From NCBI GenBank assembly GCA_022592445.1, contig JABYQR010000360.1, forward strand, positions 1 through 43,691: DNA of 43,691 bases, given 5' to 3'. The first letter of the stretch is position 1, and every line of letters starts with the position of its first letter. The position numbers and the translations under genes are program-made. This DNA is from Cytidiella melzeri (Eukaryota; Basidiomycota; Agaricomycetes; Polyporales; Irpicaceae). The notes under the pieces were generated by a model, which saw only the letters and a program-made list of their open reading frames with translations, did not search any database and was not told the DNA's origin. Below are positions 22,345 through 33,077 of the stretch, one piece after another.

Positions 22345-23900
22345 TTAGTCTAACAGTTGTTGTACAAGATTCGAAGCTCGGTCGGGTACCAGCTGCAATG
22401 CACCCATATTCCCTCTATACGGCCTGCACTCTTCGCGTTGATACATGATAGATTCAGAGAAGTGTGGGTGCTGGTTGTTGAGGTCGAAGACACGGAAAAC
22501 GTGCTTGAACCCGCTCATCTCAGACCAGACAAGCAACGTCCCCGACAGTCCCACGCCGGCCCACGGAAATTATGTCCTAAGCCAAAGAGCTCCAGTGCGG
22601 GAAGTCGCGTGCACAACTCCCTCAGGCTGTTCCAAGTTCGCTTGTGAACTGTCGCTCCATGAAAAGTGGAGTTTGATACGGCGGAGATTCTCGGGCGGGT
22701 TGAGCGACACGATGCGCGTCTTCGTGAAACAGACGAGGATACAAGGATTCAGACTCTTGTGCGATCTTCACAGTGAGCGTTAAACCTTCAAGCGCAGAGC
22801 ATCCCGAGAGACAACTGCGCATTGTGGAGATATACAGCTCTACAACTGTCGTCGCTCTCTTGTTAGCAAAGAAGAGGTTCAGCTCGATAGTGTTGTGACG
22901 TACGGGCTTTGTGGTCGTCCTTGTTCTTTGCACGCTCGCTTGGCCACCACCAGTACGACCAGAAGGCGATCGACAGCACTCCTTAACGTTGCTCGACACA
23001 CGCGCGAGAGTTCACAGAGCCCATCGATATCCGCACAGGTTATGTATCGCATCTCGAGAGACGTGAAGTTGCGCACCGCGTCGTTCTCGCAGACGTACAG
23101 CGGGAAGAAGTAGACGGCATCTGCGCCCGATTGGCAGAGTGCGTTGTAGATTTAAAAGTCTGCCCACGCGGCCGCTTGCTGTTGAAGCTTCCTGGGCTAC
23201 AGATCCTTCGTTCGGTAACTTGCCCTGTAGTTGCGTGATGTTGAGCTTCAAGTTCTCGAGGCGGGAGAACATTGCTAGGGCTGCTACGATGTTCGCACAT
23301 CGAGCTTCATCGAAAGCTGCAAATCCCCAGTTAAGTTCATTATAATGAAGTTCCTCGAGGGCATGGTCTCTGTAGAGCTGTTGACCTGGGTTTTTGCTGT
23401 TGTAGATCTCCGCCCAGGTGTATGCTTAAGCGTCGAAGATGAGGCAGGTTCCCTAGAATGCTGTCCAACACATAGTCATCGAGTCTCAGCCTGGGTTGTT
23501 CTATGGTCTGAGTGAGGAGAGGTAGGTTGTGATCGGTGAAAACTACTCGGATGTACCCCACAATCGATGGTCTATCTGCGAGAAAGTGTACGTTTCTGAT
23601 GCACGATTGCGAATCGTGATAAGGCAGCGTTGCGCCAACGGTGACAAACCAAGGTACATGGTTTCCAGGCCTTTTTCGTGTTCAAATCCATGTCTGGAGA
23701 ATCGGGAAAAGCATTAAGAGATGCGATGATCTGGTACAAAGGTTCGTCATGTCATTGGACAGGCTCGGGTGTGATACGTGCCTGCTGCAATTTCGAGGGG
23801 AGGAGCGCGAGATGCTGTGTGGTCGACGGCTCTATGGACAGCGTACTGCACGCGATGACTGACGAGGACGGTTGTGAGTCGCTTTTGACAAGACACTTAC
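22345..23900 (-). pseudogene. Degenerate F-box/leucine-rich-repeat-like gene
   Basis: On the minus strand a typical agaricomycete F-box is legible around 23745-23580: PLYQIIASLNAFPD, then KKAWKPCTLVCHRWRNAAL. LRR-like pieces follow in other frames: LGNLPHLRRLSIHLGG (about 23450-23405), FSRLENLKLNITQLQGKL (about 23270-23215) and CSALEGLTLTV (about 22800-22770). Such proteins usually act as substrate receptors of SCF ubiquitin ligases. The pieces lie in different frames with stops (for example just after the F-box at about 23577), and I could not find splice sites that join them. I call it broken; a multi-exon gene whose introns I missed remains possible. Confidence 0.42.
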
Positions 23901-24336
23901 AGTGAAGGAGAAGAGAGGGCTACTGGATTCTAAGATACTCTGATTTTCCCTAGAGAGTCCTTCTGAGTTGCTTACTAGTACTAAACGCGAAGTGGCGTGC
24001 TATGTGCCACTGGATGTTGGCTCGCACTAGCAGAATGAGCAAGCCGTGAGAAGCAATTCAAACAGGTATAGCCTCACCACTGGCCAAGTTGTATCTACAG
24101 GTAGCGTCGACGAGGTACGTCCGTGCATGTATGGTAGTAGTAGTAGAGAAAACTTGTTGAACCTGGTTCATCTGTTGTGTCACACTACGTATACTTATAC
24201 TTAGTCACAGTCACAAACGTACACATGCTTTCAGGCTCATTGACTCTACTTAAGGCCGTTACGAAGTTAATGCTTCCATCTTGAGCTCTGCGTAACACTT
24301 TGCAACTCGTACACGGTATGCAGCATCGGCAAGGGT

Positions 24337-26108
24337 ATGAACGCTGAGATGTCGACGACCAACAACGACGAACTACAGGAGGGTTTACTCTCCGGCACTC
24401 GCAAAGCTCTATTATCGCCGCGGAGGTCATCCCGGGTTTGCAGGGTCGTCGCCGTTGCTCTATGCAGTGTCGCGTTGCTAGCCTATCTCGCAAGGTCCTC
24501 ACCCCCGTTCTCTGGTCCTACGGAGCAAATCCTGGACAGCTTGGTGCCGGAGACGCAAAGAAGGAGCTGGGCACAATACGCACCTTATTATTCAACAGCA
24601 GAGTACGAGCTTCCGCCCGCGGGGTGTGAAGTTACTCAGGCAAGTAACGATTTGACGTCTTACGTCTACACGAAGCTATAGATTATGTATAGGTCAACAT
24701 CGTAAGTTCGGTGCAGGGCAGGGCCATAGCACATCGCTCATATCTCACAAGATTCAACGCCACGGAGCTCGATTCCCAACAGCAGGTGCTAGCGAGAGGA
24801 TACTCACTGCGCTGAACAAAATCCAATCCGTGACAGCATTCACCTCTTCTCGACTGGATTTTCTGAAAACCTACAAGTACAACCTGGGCACAGATGATCT
24901 CGTGCAGTATGGTGCCAATGAGTGCGTTCTCCATTCTACCCAGTCTCACTCTGCTCAGACATGCATTCTTGATAGATCCTTTGAGTCTGGAAAGGAAATA
25001 TTTCTTCGTTACTCAGAGCTTGTGAGCAGCGAAATGCTTCCCTTTGTGCGCGCCGATATCAGTCAGCGTGATATCGACTCTGCACTTAACTGGACGGCGG
25101 GTGCGCATGCTGACTTTGACTTTGATCGCCGAACACTGAGTGGATCACGTAGGATTCTCAGCTGCTAGTCAACATATGCTCAATCCAGTGCTGTCCGTGG
25201 TCATAGACGTCGCTACAGTACGTCCTGTCTGAAGAAACACCATCCAATCTACATTTACCTGAGTTCAGGGAAATGACACCCTCGATGGCTCCCAGTGTCC
25301 TGCGGCCGGTAGAGCCGACAAAGAAACCAATGAATGGTTGTCAACCTACGCTCCTTTGATCACAGCACAATTGAACGTCGATGCTCCCGGGGCCGGGCTC
25401 ACTGACAAGGACACATACAACCTCATCAGCCTTTGTCCGTTTGAGACTCTCGCCACGCTGCAAAAGAGCCCTTGGTGCACGCTGTTTGAAGGAATACCTG
25501 GGGCTTTCGATGGCTTCGAATACCTCGGAGATTTGGACAAGTACTACAAGACTGGGTTGGTACTGTTAACTCACGGTTGCCAGCGATATGCTCATCTTCT
25601 CGTTCTTGACAGTTACGGACAGCGTCTAGGACCAGTACAAGGTGTCGGATACGTCAACGAGCTCATCGCTCGTCTCACAGAGTCTCCAGTACAAGACCAC
25701 ACACAGACTAATCATACTCTTGACGACTCACGCATCACGTTCCCGCTGAACCGCACACTTTACATCGACTTCTCACATGACAACCAAATGATCGCTATCT
25801 TTTCTGCCATGGGATTGTTCCGCCAACCTCGTCCGCTGAACCCCACCGAACCTGACCCAGCTAGGACATGGAGCGTCAGCGCGATGGTACCTTTTGCAGG
25901 ACGGATGGCCGTTGAGAAACTGAGCTGTTCGAGCTCATCAGCTGCAGGGACGGAGGTGATGGTGAGAATCCTCGTGCAGGACCAAATTCAGCTGTTAGAT
26001 TTCTGTGGCGCGGACGAAGATGGGTTATGCACGCTAGATGCTTTCGTGCGAAGTCAGGTGTATGCAAGGAATAACGGAGAGGGCGACTGGGAGGAATGCT
26101 TCAAGTGA
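24337..26108 (+). CDS. Phytase / histidine acid phosphatase with N-terminal membrane anchor (7 exons, 484 aa)
   Basis: It hydrolyses phosphate from phytate or other phosphomonoesters through a phosphohistidine intermediate. Exons: 24337-24639, 24693-24701, 24752-24921, 24976-25100, 25153-25217, 25269-25555, 25613-26108, totalling 485 codons with stop. The active-site RHGARFP has its nucleophilic His at residue 108; the proton-donor HD pair is at residues 375-376 (SHDNQMIAIFSAMGLF). Other family blocks are GFSAASQHMLNP, FEYLGDLDKYY and LGPVQGVGYVNELLARLTE-like. The order and spacing match basidiomycete phytases of the Peniophora lycii type. The start differs: instead of a simple signal peptide there are about 33 polar residues, then a hydrophobic segment (about 35-53), so a type II membrane anchor is likely. 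The second exon is 9 nt and the intron before it has a GC donor. No lesions are seen. Confidence 0.9.
24640..24692 (+). other. GC-AG intron before a 9-nt microexon in the phytase gene
   Basis: Donor GCAAGT at 24640, acceptor TATAG ending 24692; followed by the 9-nt exon GTCAACATC (24693-24701) and a normal GTAAGT donor at 24702. Confidence 0.7.
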
Positions 26109-27720
26109 ATACAAGCCCACCGCTCTCCGTGCTCAGAGTGCAACGTTGTCCTGAGCTCATGGTATAAAATCCACAGTTTATGTACATAGGCATGCCAGTA
26201 GCAAGTATTTCACGGCCAGATTTAGTATTGATGAGCGGAGATAAATACTTTAGGACTCCGTTTAACGTACCGCCCATGACAGAACCCGCTGCGGATGTTT
26301 TGTTCCATTCCACCACAACTGCAGCAGACTCGAAGCCGCGAGGCTCGCCACGAACAGGACGCTTGTCGTCCGCCCTTGCGAGCGGGCTAAGGTCTGAGTA
26401 TTCTACGCTCCCCTCGATAGGCTCTAGCAGGGCCCGGTCGCAAAGACCGAACGACATACCAGAAAACCCTCGGATGGCCTCACTGTCCCGAAGACCCAGC
26501 CGGTGAGGGCGCAGGCTGCTCGAGTTGAAAGGATGTCGCGGGAGTTGGGCGGGACAACACCCTCTACAGCTACGTACCTCCTCTTCTTCGTTATTCCCTC
26601 TTTATCAGCGTTACCTGCGTCTTTCATGGCGCGGACGGGAGCGTGGCGCCCTCTCGTGCTCACCAGTCGCCTTCGCCAGCGGTAATCTGCTGGTCAGATC
26701 GGTTGTACTATCTCAGAGCCTTAATCGGGCAGCCGTCGAACAACATGGAGGATAGCAGCAGACAACGGACGGGTGGGTGTGGCTTGGGCTTTTTGCCTGA
26801 GACGCGTCACTCGTACAGCGATGCACGCGCTCGTGGCCTCTGGCTTCGTTCGGCGTGTGTCCCGTTGTAGCTGTGCATCTGAAATGGTACGGGACGTCCC
26901 GTACGAGACGTGTGTGACGGACGTCGCACCACATCTACGAGATCACAACGAGCTTGACAAAGCCGTCGTGTACGAACGTCGGAGGTAGTTACCTCCTGAT
27001 GTTTTCAAAGGCGACCGGTGGACTTGATCCCGGTTCGAATCATCCTTACCAGCTGTATGACCTACACTGGCTGGAACTGTAACTGGAAGTGTCGAGAGAC
27101 CTTCTACTTCAACGTTTAACGCATGTTAACGTTCATACCAGAGCAACAGAACTCACGTTCCAATGCACCACAACTTGAAACTTTGACGATGATAACTGCC
27201 TTACATGATGCCAACGGCCCCCCCGTGCATACTACGCGGTGTGGACAGCCAGTGCACATATACGCGCATGTACAATCTTCAACGAAGCAACGAGACACAC
27301 GAACCTGCAACTTAGACCCACAAAGAAACCTACTTGAACGACCGATCAACAACTGTCGCTTCACGCGACAGGAGTAACGCACGAGAAGATCGCGATGGGG
27401 ATGAGCTGTGGTGCATATGCTGCTGACGTTGTTTTTGTTTCCCCGCCCTTTAGTTCACTTCGCGGCACGCCTTTTAATGTCGCTGGCTCCGTCTGTCGCA
27501 CCTTCGTGGTGCTGATGGCGGGTGCTGGCGTGTTGGGCGTAACTCGATTCAGACTACTCCTTGTCTGCTGTACAAACCCAATTTTTGGAACTCCCCTTTG
27601 TCTCTTCGTGAGATCGATGCTTTGTTGTTTCGCCACGTCGGTGGTTATGGTATGCCTGTCACGTGTTGTGACTATAACATGTGTATCACTCCCAGTATTA
27701 TTGAGCTAACTCATAAATTG
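26109..27720. other. Intergenic region without recognisable gene
   Basis: Only short open frames on both strands with no family resemblance (for example 26101-26457 minus and 27361-27636 minus). GGTTCGAATCA near 27031 resembles a tRNA B box, but no tRNA fold goes with it. Confidence 0.5.
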
Positions 27721-28854
27721 GTTATGAGCTTCCCTTGCTTGATGAGCAGTCGTGCCACGTTTGCTCGATACGCATAGTATGGACAACGATGAACTTATTT
27801 TGCTTACGGGTGACTGCCATGGATAATTCAGTGTGATAATGGTCCTCTTCAATGCAACAAGTACTGCTTGCGTAGTCTCGTTCCCAAGACTCTTCCACCC
27901 TGGTCAGCAGTTCTCGCCACTGTGTGTAATCAGAGGACGTCCAGTTAAGAATTGGCAGAAATGTGAAGTAGGCTATGAGGGATCTCATTGTGCCCTGCGA
28001 TGGCCAGGGGGATGTTCTTCCAAATCTAAGCTCAAATATGGTCATTCTCAAAGCAGGCTTCTGCTGTAATAACAATAAAAATGCACGTGTGTAATGTGGC
28101 TGACTGACAATATCACTTTTCCAGGAACACAGTTTTGGGATAAATTGGTGGGTTACTAACCGAGGGTTATTATCTGAGGTTAATGATGTGTTATCAACTG
28201 GATGGTTAGTGAAGGTCAGATTAATAACCATACAAGTACCCTCCCGCTGTCAGTGGTAAAATACATGCAGCCTGTAAAAATTGCTGAAGGTTGGGCTCGA
28301 ACATGAATGCATGATCATACATAGCGGTCCATTCGTAATTCAGTATGAAACAATCTGTAGTCTTACAATGAGAGTTCTGATTGATGCTAAAACTTTGCTT
28401 TCACCTGTGCCACTGCATGCCACCCCTCGGACTAAGTTTATACCAAGCTTTGCATGCTTGGTGACCTATTGTCTTCCCTACCTGCCTTCATCCCTATCGG
28501 CAGACACCATCATAACTTTGAAGGATACACTCTGAACAACACTGACATCGACAACTACGGTGACAAGGGAGCACTGAATCATGCTATGAAGACAAAAGTA
28601 CGGCAACAAACTGGGCAATAGATTTGTTGTGAGCAACTTGGTGGCAACCTTCACTTGCACGTGCTTCAGGATTTGCACTCCATTATACCCAAGCAATCTC
28701 AGCCAGTTGTTCAAAGGGACCCACCACGTATGCTATAGGAGTCTGACTGGACAATGTAGTGTATAAACCTGTATGAATTCAAATTTACTGATATAAGTTA
28801 ATAACTGGGTACCAAATGTATATAAGTTATTGACCTTAATAATGTGTGAGAAGG

Positions 28855-29480
28855 TTGAGTCAAACAGGAAACAGAGGTTGGGCAACAACGGGTAAGACTG
28901 CTTCAGCTAGTGAAGCAGAATGAAGCAGGAAGTAAGAAGAGAAATCTTGTTTGATACTGAACTTGGGACTTCTACTGTACAAGTTGGGTACACTTATCAA
29001 TGCTACAACTTAGAAATCTGTTAGAACTTGTGCATAGCAAAATGATGTGGGTCCATGTTCAGGAGTAGGGATTGGAATTGGATCAGAGTCAGGGCATGGG
29101 TGAAGCAGAAGGTACAAGGTATGGATGGATGGGACAACCAGATGACAGAAGTTGTGAAGGGTTCAGAACATTGTTGGAAGCATGCAATGAAGAGTGCATA
29201 AAGTGGTAGCAAGACAAGAATGGAGTAATTGGAAGTTTGGGCACAATACATGATCTGATCTGGATTGTAACACTATCTCCCCTTTAAAGGCCTAATTTTG
29301 CCAAGTCACAACTAGAGATCTCATGTGGACTTATATAAGGCTGGGGTTAGCTCTGGAACTCCAAAATGTTCTCTTCTCAACTACTCCTACCCACTACTTG
29401 TCCCAAAACTTCTTGAGATGTCCTTCCAAGGTGAGTATTGGATTTGTTTATTTGTATTGGCATTGGTTAATTTATTTTGT
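28855..29480 (-). mobile_element. Diverged relic of the same Ty3/gypsy family as at 41-43.7 kb
   Basis: Read against 41330-41990 the relic keeps the order of landmarks. These are the GTAAGAC..CTTCAG..GTGAAG hairpin (28898-28918), TTCTACTGTACAA (28970-28982), an LTR edge GGATTGTAACA (to 29272), a polypurine tract on the minus strand (29277-29288), a TATATAA box (29332-29338), an ATGTCC start (29418) and a GTGAGT donor 12-13 nt later. Coding sequence similar to the antisense gene does not follow, so the piece is truncated. CpG sites of the younger copy are mostly TpG or CpA here. Confidence 0.62.
28898..28918. other. Hairpin in gypsy relic LTR
   Basis: CTGCTTCA - GCTAG - TGAAGCAG, an 8-bp perfect stem; the counterpart at 41383-41403 has a different but also perfect stem. 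Confidence 0.6.
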
Positions 29481-29693
29481 CCTAGACACAACATACACCA
29501 AAATAATGTAGACACATTTGGACATATGTGTTCTTTTGTGCTACAAATGGATTTGCTTACAGAAACCATTGTCAGTAAGCTATAAGATATACTGCTTGCA
29601 GTAGCTTGGCATCCAAGTACTTGGCCAAATCTAATTTGTAATACAGTGAATTACTTATTGTTGTGTTGGAGAATCAGCTAGAATAAGCACTCT

Positions 29694-30026
29694 GTTGGTG
29701 GCGTGTTTGGAGTGCACTCTGATTAATAGTCCAACTAAGAAAAATGATGGCAGGAAAAATCACCAATTAATCAGACCTGGAACCAGTAATAATCAACATA
29801 CATGAAGGCTACATAGGTACATCAATAAGCAATCTTCTCACAGAGATTGTTGCTGGTAAGTTAATTTACATCCTAGAGGGACTACACTCATGCTGCTGGC
29901 TTTGCAGTGGCAAATCATCCAAAATCACACTGAGTTGGTGGGGTGTTTAGAGTGTGCTACAATCAGCAGGCTGATTAACTGAAATGATGCCAAAGTAAAT
30001 GAAGCATGTATCAGACCTAGAATCAC
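29694..30026 (+). repeat. Two direct copies of a 93-bp unit
   Basis: Copy 1 at 29694-29786 and copy 2 at 29934-30026 share GTTGGTGG-GTGTTT-GAGTG at the start, AAATGATG in the middle and ATCAGACCT-GAA-CA at the end, 240 bp apart. They may be the two ends of a small decayed element or a local duplication. Confidence 0.5.
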
Positions 30027-30540
30027 AAAAAAGGAGCCCACTCTGACCTGGGTGCAGTTTATGGTCAAGGATGCAATTTCTGGTCAATGGAGAAACACTC
30101 CACCTGATCTTTCCCCTTGACTGGTACCAGCCACTGCATAGATAGAACACAAAAAGAGACATAAATAGAAGGCTGTGCTTGTAAAAATCTTGTTCATTGA
30201 GAACTGTGCCAACATGTTTTGTTCTTCCATCACAGTTACCAGTTACAAATCTACTGTTGACTCAAGACTTTCCCTACACGTATCATGTTGATGTACTGCC
30301 TCTGCTCAGTGCTGTGCATGTGCTGTGTGTTGCATCAAGATATATAAACCCAGCTTGCCACCATTATTGTACCTCAGTGCACTTCTGTTGTCCTGATCTT
30401 TTCATATTTGCAGTGCTGGTCAGTGAGTGCATTGTTGTCTGTGTTGCACCTTGTATCACAGTATTGAAATAGTCCTTCACAGCTAGCTATCTAATCCCTT
30501 CTCAGATCACCTTCCAACGTCTTATTCTTCCTATACTGTC

Positions 30541-30991
30541 ATGCGGGTCCCACTCTTTCTCATTTTCTCTCTTGTCACTGGTGCAATGCTTGTGGCAACT
30601 GTGTCTGCTATCCCATTCATCAGCAGAGGATCTCACAAACCAATCTCCTCCTCCAACACCTCTGATGATCCTGACTTGGAGATATTGTTCCCCAAGAAAT
30701 TTGTGCGGTTGAGCCTTCCAGGTAACTTCTGAATCACATGTCTTCTACCCAGTTAAACTCATCAAAGCAATAGATCCAAAATCAATGGACATAATAAAAG
30801 GTCTTACACGTGAACAATATGATGAAGCACACAAAAAAGCCATGCAGCAAATAAGCTTGAAGGGTTTTGAAGCATACAAACTTCATGAGCCTGATGGGCA
30901 TGGTGTAACAGATGCAGATTGGGCTATATGGGATAACCTGAGAGGCTTGGAATTCATGCCCTCGGGAAAGGCGCTTGGGTTATATAAGTGA
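30541..30991 (+). CDS. Small secreted protein of unknown function, 132 aa, one intron
   Basis: Exons 30541-30721 and 30774-30991, with a 52-bp intron (GTAACT..CAATAG). A 31-bp alternative ending at CCCAG (30752) keeps the same frame but would be unusually short. A clear signal peptide covers residues 1-23 (hydrophobic core FLIFSLVTGAMLVAT, then VSA as cleavage site). The mature protein has a Ser-rich start, DLEILFPKKFVRLSLP, and a charged helical C-terminal part (REQYDEAHKKAMQQ, DADWAIWDNLRG). It has no cysteine, so it is not a disulphide-rich effector or hydrophobin. The frame stays open inside a CpG-poor repeat block, which argues for a maintained gene or a recent loss of selection. No family recognised. 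Confidence 0.6.
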
Positions 30992-31324
30992 GACTGTAGA
31001 AATGGGATTCAGATGTTATTTTCAAGAAAGAAAATCAAAGAAGGAGGCATAGGCTGCTGTGGGTGTGTCACAGATTATGCAGCTTGAGCCAGACAGGATT
31101 TCAGAGGGTAGTCTGTGTAACATGTGCCACAGGAACAAGAATTAGTGGCTCTTGTAAATTCTTGTGAGTTCAGCTATGCAATGTGTACACTGCATGGAGA
31201 ATCAACATGCTATACTGTCATGCAGTTCTCAGCCTCTATATCAAAATGACATTAGATTGCTGATCAGATTGATGGAAAATGTGGTATGGATATAGATAAT
31301 AAAATGATATAGTGTGTGAGTCCA

Positions 31325-31380
31325 CCATTATTGGAGCCACACACAATGCAATTCTTGCACCTTATTGCATTGTGTTCCAA
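31325..31380. other. Long imperfect hairpin
   Basis: ACACAATGCAA (31341-31351) pairs exactly with TTGCATTGTGT (31365-31375); TTGGA/TCCAA extend the stem after a 5-nt bulge, near 31331 and 31376. No gene is associated; a MITE remnant is possible. Confidence 0.35.
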
Positions 31381-33077
31381 TAGTTTCTGTCATGGAAAGA
31401 CCACCTAGCCGTTATCTCTTGCATTTTACTTCTGCACCAACAATAGTCACTGCCCACATTTCAGATTAAGAATCAACCTTCTCTGATTCCTCATTTCAAT
31501 GTCTAGTAGGAAGTTCAGGGGACACCCTTGCACAAGAACATGACACCAAAGATGATTGCCAGTCTCAGGAGGCTTCACAGCTGTCTGGACGGTTAACGAC
31601 ACTCTCTTTCTCATTGTGTCAGCACATACTACCACATTGGGACAAAAAACTCCCGACTGCACTTAAAACACCCTTCAGATTGTTCAAGCCTTGAGCTTTG
31701 CCAAAGGAGATAGAGTTCAATCAGGGGATGAGGTGGTGGTTGACAAACACCCTAATGAGCAAGTTCCATTTTGGTCATTGCCTAAGCAGGGCAGAGCAAA
31801 CAGACTGATGAGGGTTTTTTGTCCAGAGTTGAGGGTTGATTCAAAGTTCTTTGGATTTTCCCCCATACAACTGACTGCCTATATACTATGAGCAATAATC
31901 TACACTTTTTCAGTTGGTAACATATGAAGAGGGTGAGGTAGCTACAAGTAGGTATTTGACAAGTACGAGCAACACGAGACTTGTACACTTACAAAGAGAT
32001 AACAAGAGTAAAATGAAACAAAAGTGAGGTTGAGTGCCTAGTCTTGCTTGGCACAAGAGGGGAGTGACAAGAAAGTAGAAGGGAGTGGCAAACTAGCACA
32101 AACAGATAAAAAGATATAGCACGAGACAATACACAAGAGGAGACAATTCAATTTGAAGTGGTGGTATGGGATGCCACCTGGGATCCTGAGACACAAGGGC
32201 TCATAACTTGTTCCTTTTGAGCCTTCATAGTGTAAGGATCTAATGGGGAGCACTTGGTCCTTACATTCATGGTTGATAGGAGTTGGAGTGCTGTTTGCTG
32301 TAGTGTCAGAAGCAAGGTTGAGGCCTAAAAGAGAGGCAGGGGCAGGTGTTGCAGAGGTGTCATACACAACAAGAAGTGAAGAAAGAATGGCAGAGGAGAA
32401 GGCACATACTGAAGTGTACAACAACAAAAGTTCTGCAGAGGTGAGATGGGGAGTGAGGAAGACAAAAGGAGAGTGTGGATGAGATAAATCACAGAATGGG
32501 GAATACATGTATGTCGGCCAAGCTTCTGTGATACCATATGTTTCACAAGTTTTGTTTTCGGTGGTTGACCATTCTTGCAGACATGAAAGAACGTGAACTC
32601 TTCCTAGGTTGTGCACACAAGTTGTTCCTGTATTTGTCAATGTGGTTTTAATTCACAATGGCCATTGATCTGGAAAGCAATTGTGCAGCTTGCACAGCAA
32701 AAAAAATAGCTCCTAGTCCGGATAGCCCAAACCCAAGGACACAATAAATAACCATTATCAACCTAGAGTACCTTTGTTTGTGGTGTTGGTTGAGTCAATG
32801 ATTGACAATGATTTTTCTAGAAGAGATGCTTACAGTGCAGAGGACAACGAGGTGCAATATCCTGCAGAGATTCGCAGGCTGTCTTGCATGCCGTGTCTTG
32901 AGACCTCTTGCAAGAATATAACAGTATATGTAGAGGTCCTAAGTAGAGGATGATGGTCGTCGAGCCTGAGCGTGACATGTGAATTCAGGGAGCGCCTTTT
33001 GTCCGGCCCCCAACGTCTGGGGAGACCTCAACTCTCCCTGCTCACCGCCTGACACTACCTTGGGGACGTGACAAGCA

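Larger units (their letters stand above)
27721..32950. other. AT-rich, CpG-depleted block (decayed repeat DNA)
   Basis: Base composition changes abruptly from the CpG-rich, roughly 50% GC surroundings. From 28891 to 29701 there is not one CpG, and from there to 30278 only one (29702). TpG and CpA are abundant. The block holds a gypsy relic, duplicated segments, a small secreted-protein gene and several unrecognised frames, the longest being 27722-28231 and 32038-32640 on the minus strand. Loss of CpG to TpG/CpA is the footprint of deamination at methylated cytosines, as expected in silenced repeat DNA. Confidence 0.7.

Noticed and set aside
26101..26663. Overlapping minus-strand frames after the phytase
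   Set aside because: Possible small gene, but no splice sites join them convincingly and no family is recognised.
27020..27050. tRNA-like B box GGTTCGAATCA
   Set aside because: No matching A box, acceptor stem or anticodon arm could be folded around it on either strand.
27722..28231. 169-residue open frame on minus strand
   Set aside because: No family resemblance and no promoter or splice signs; AT-rich decayed DNA gives such frames by chance.
30722..30752. 31-bp intron in the small secreted-protein gene
   Set aside because: A 52-bp intron from the same donor keeps the same frame and has normal length.
32038..32640. 200-residue open frame on minus strand
   Set aside because: Low-complexity, Leu/Ser/Pro-rich product without recognisable domain in the CpG-poor block; TGA/TAG scarcity on this strand can explain its length.
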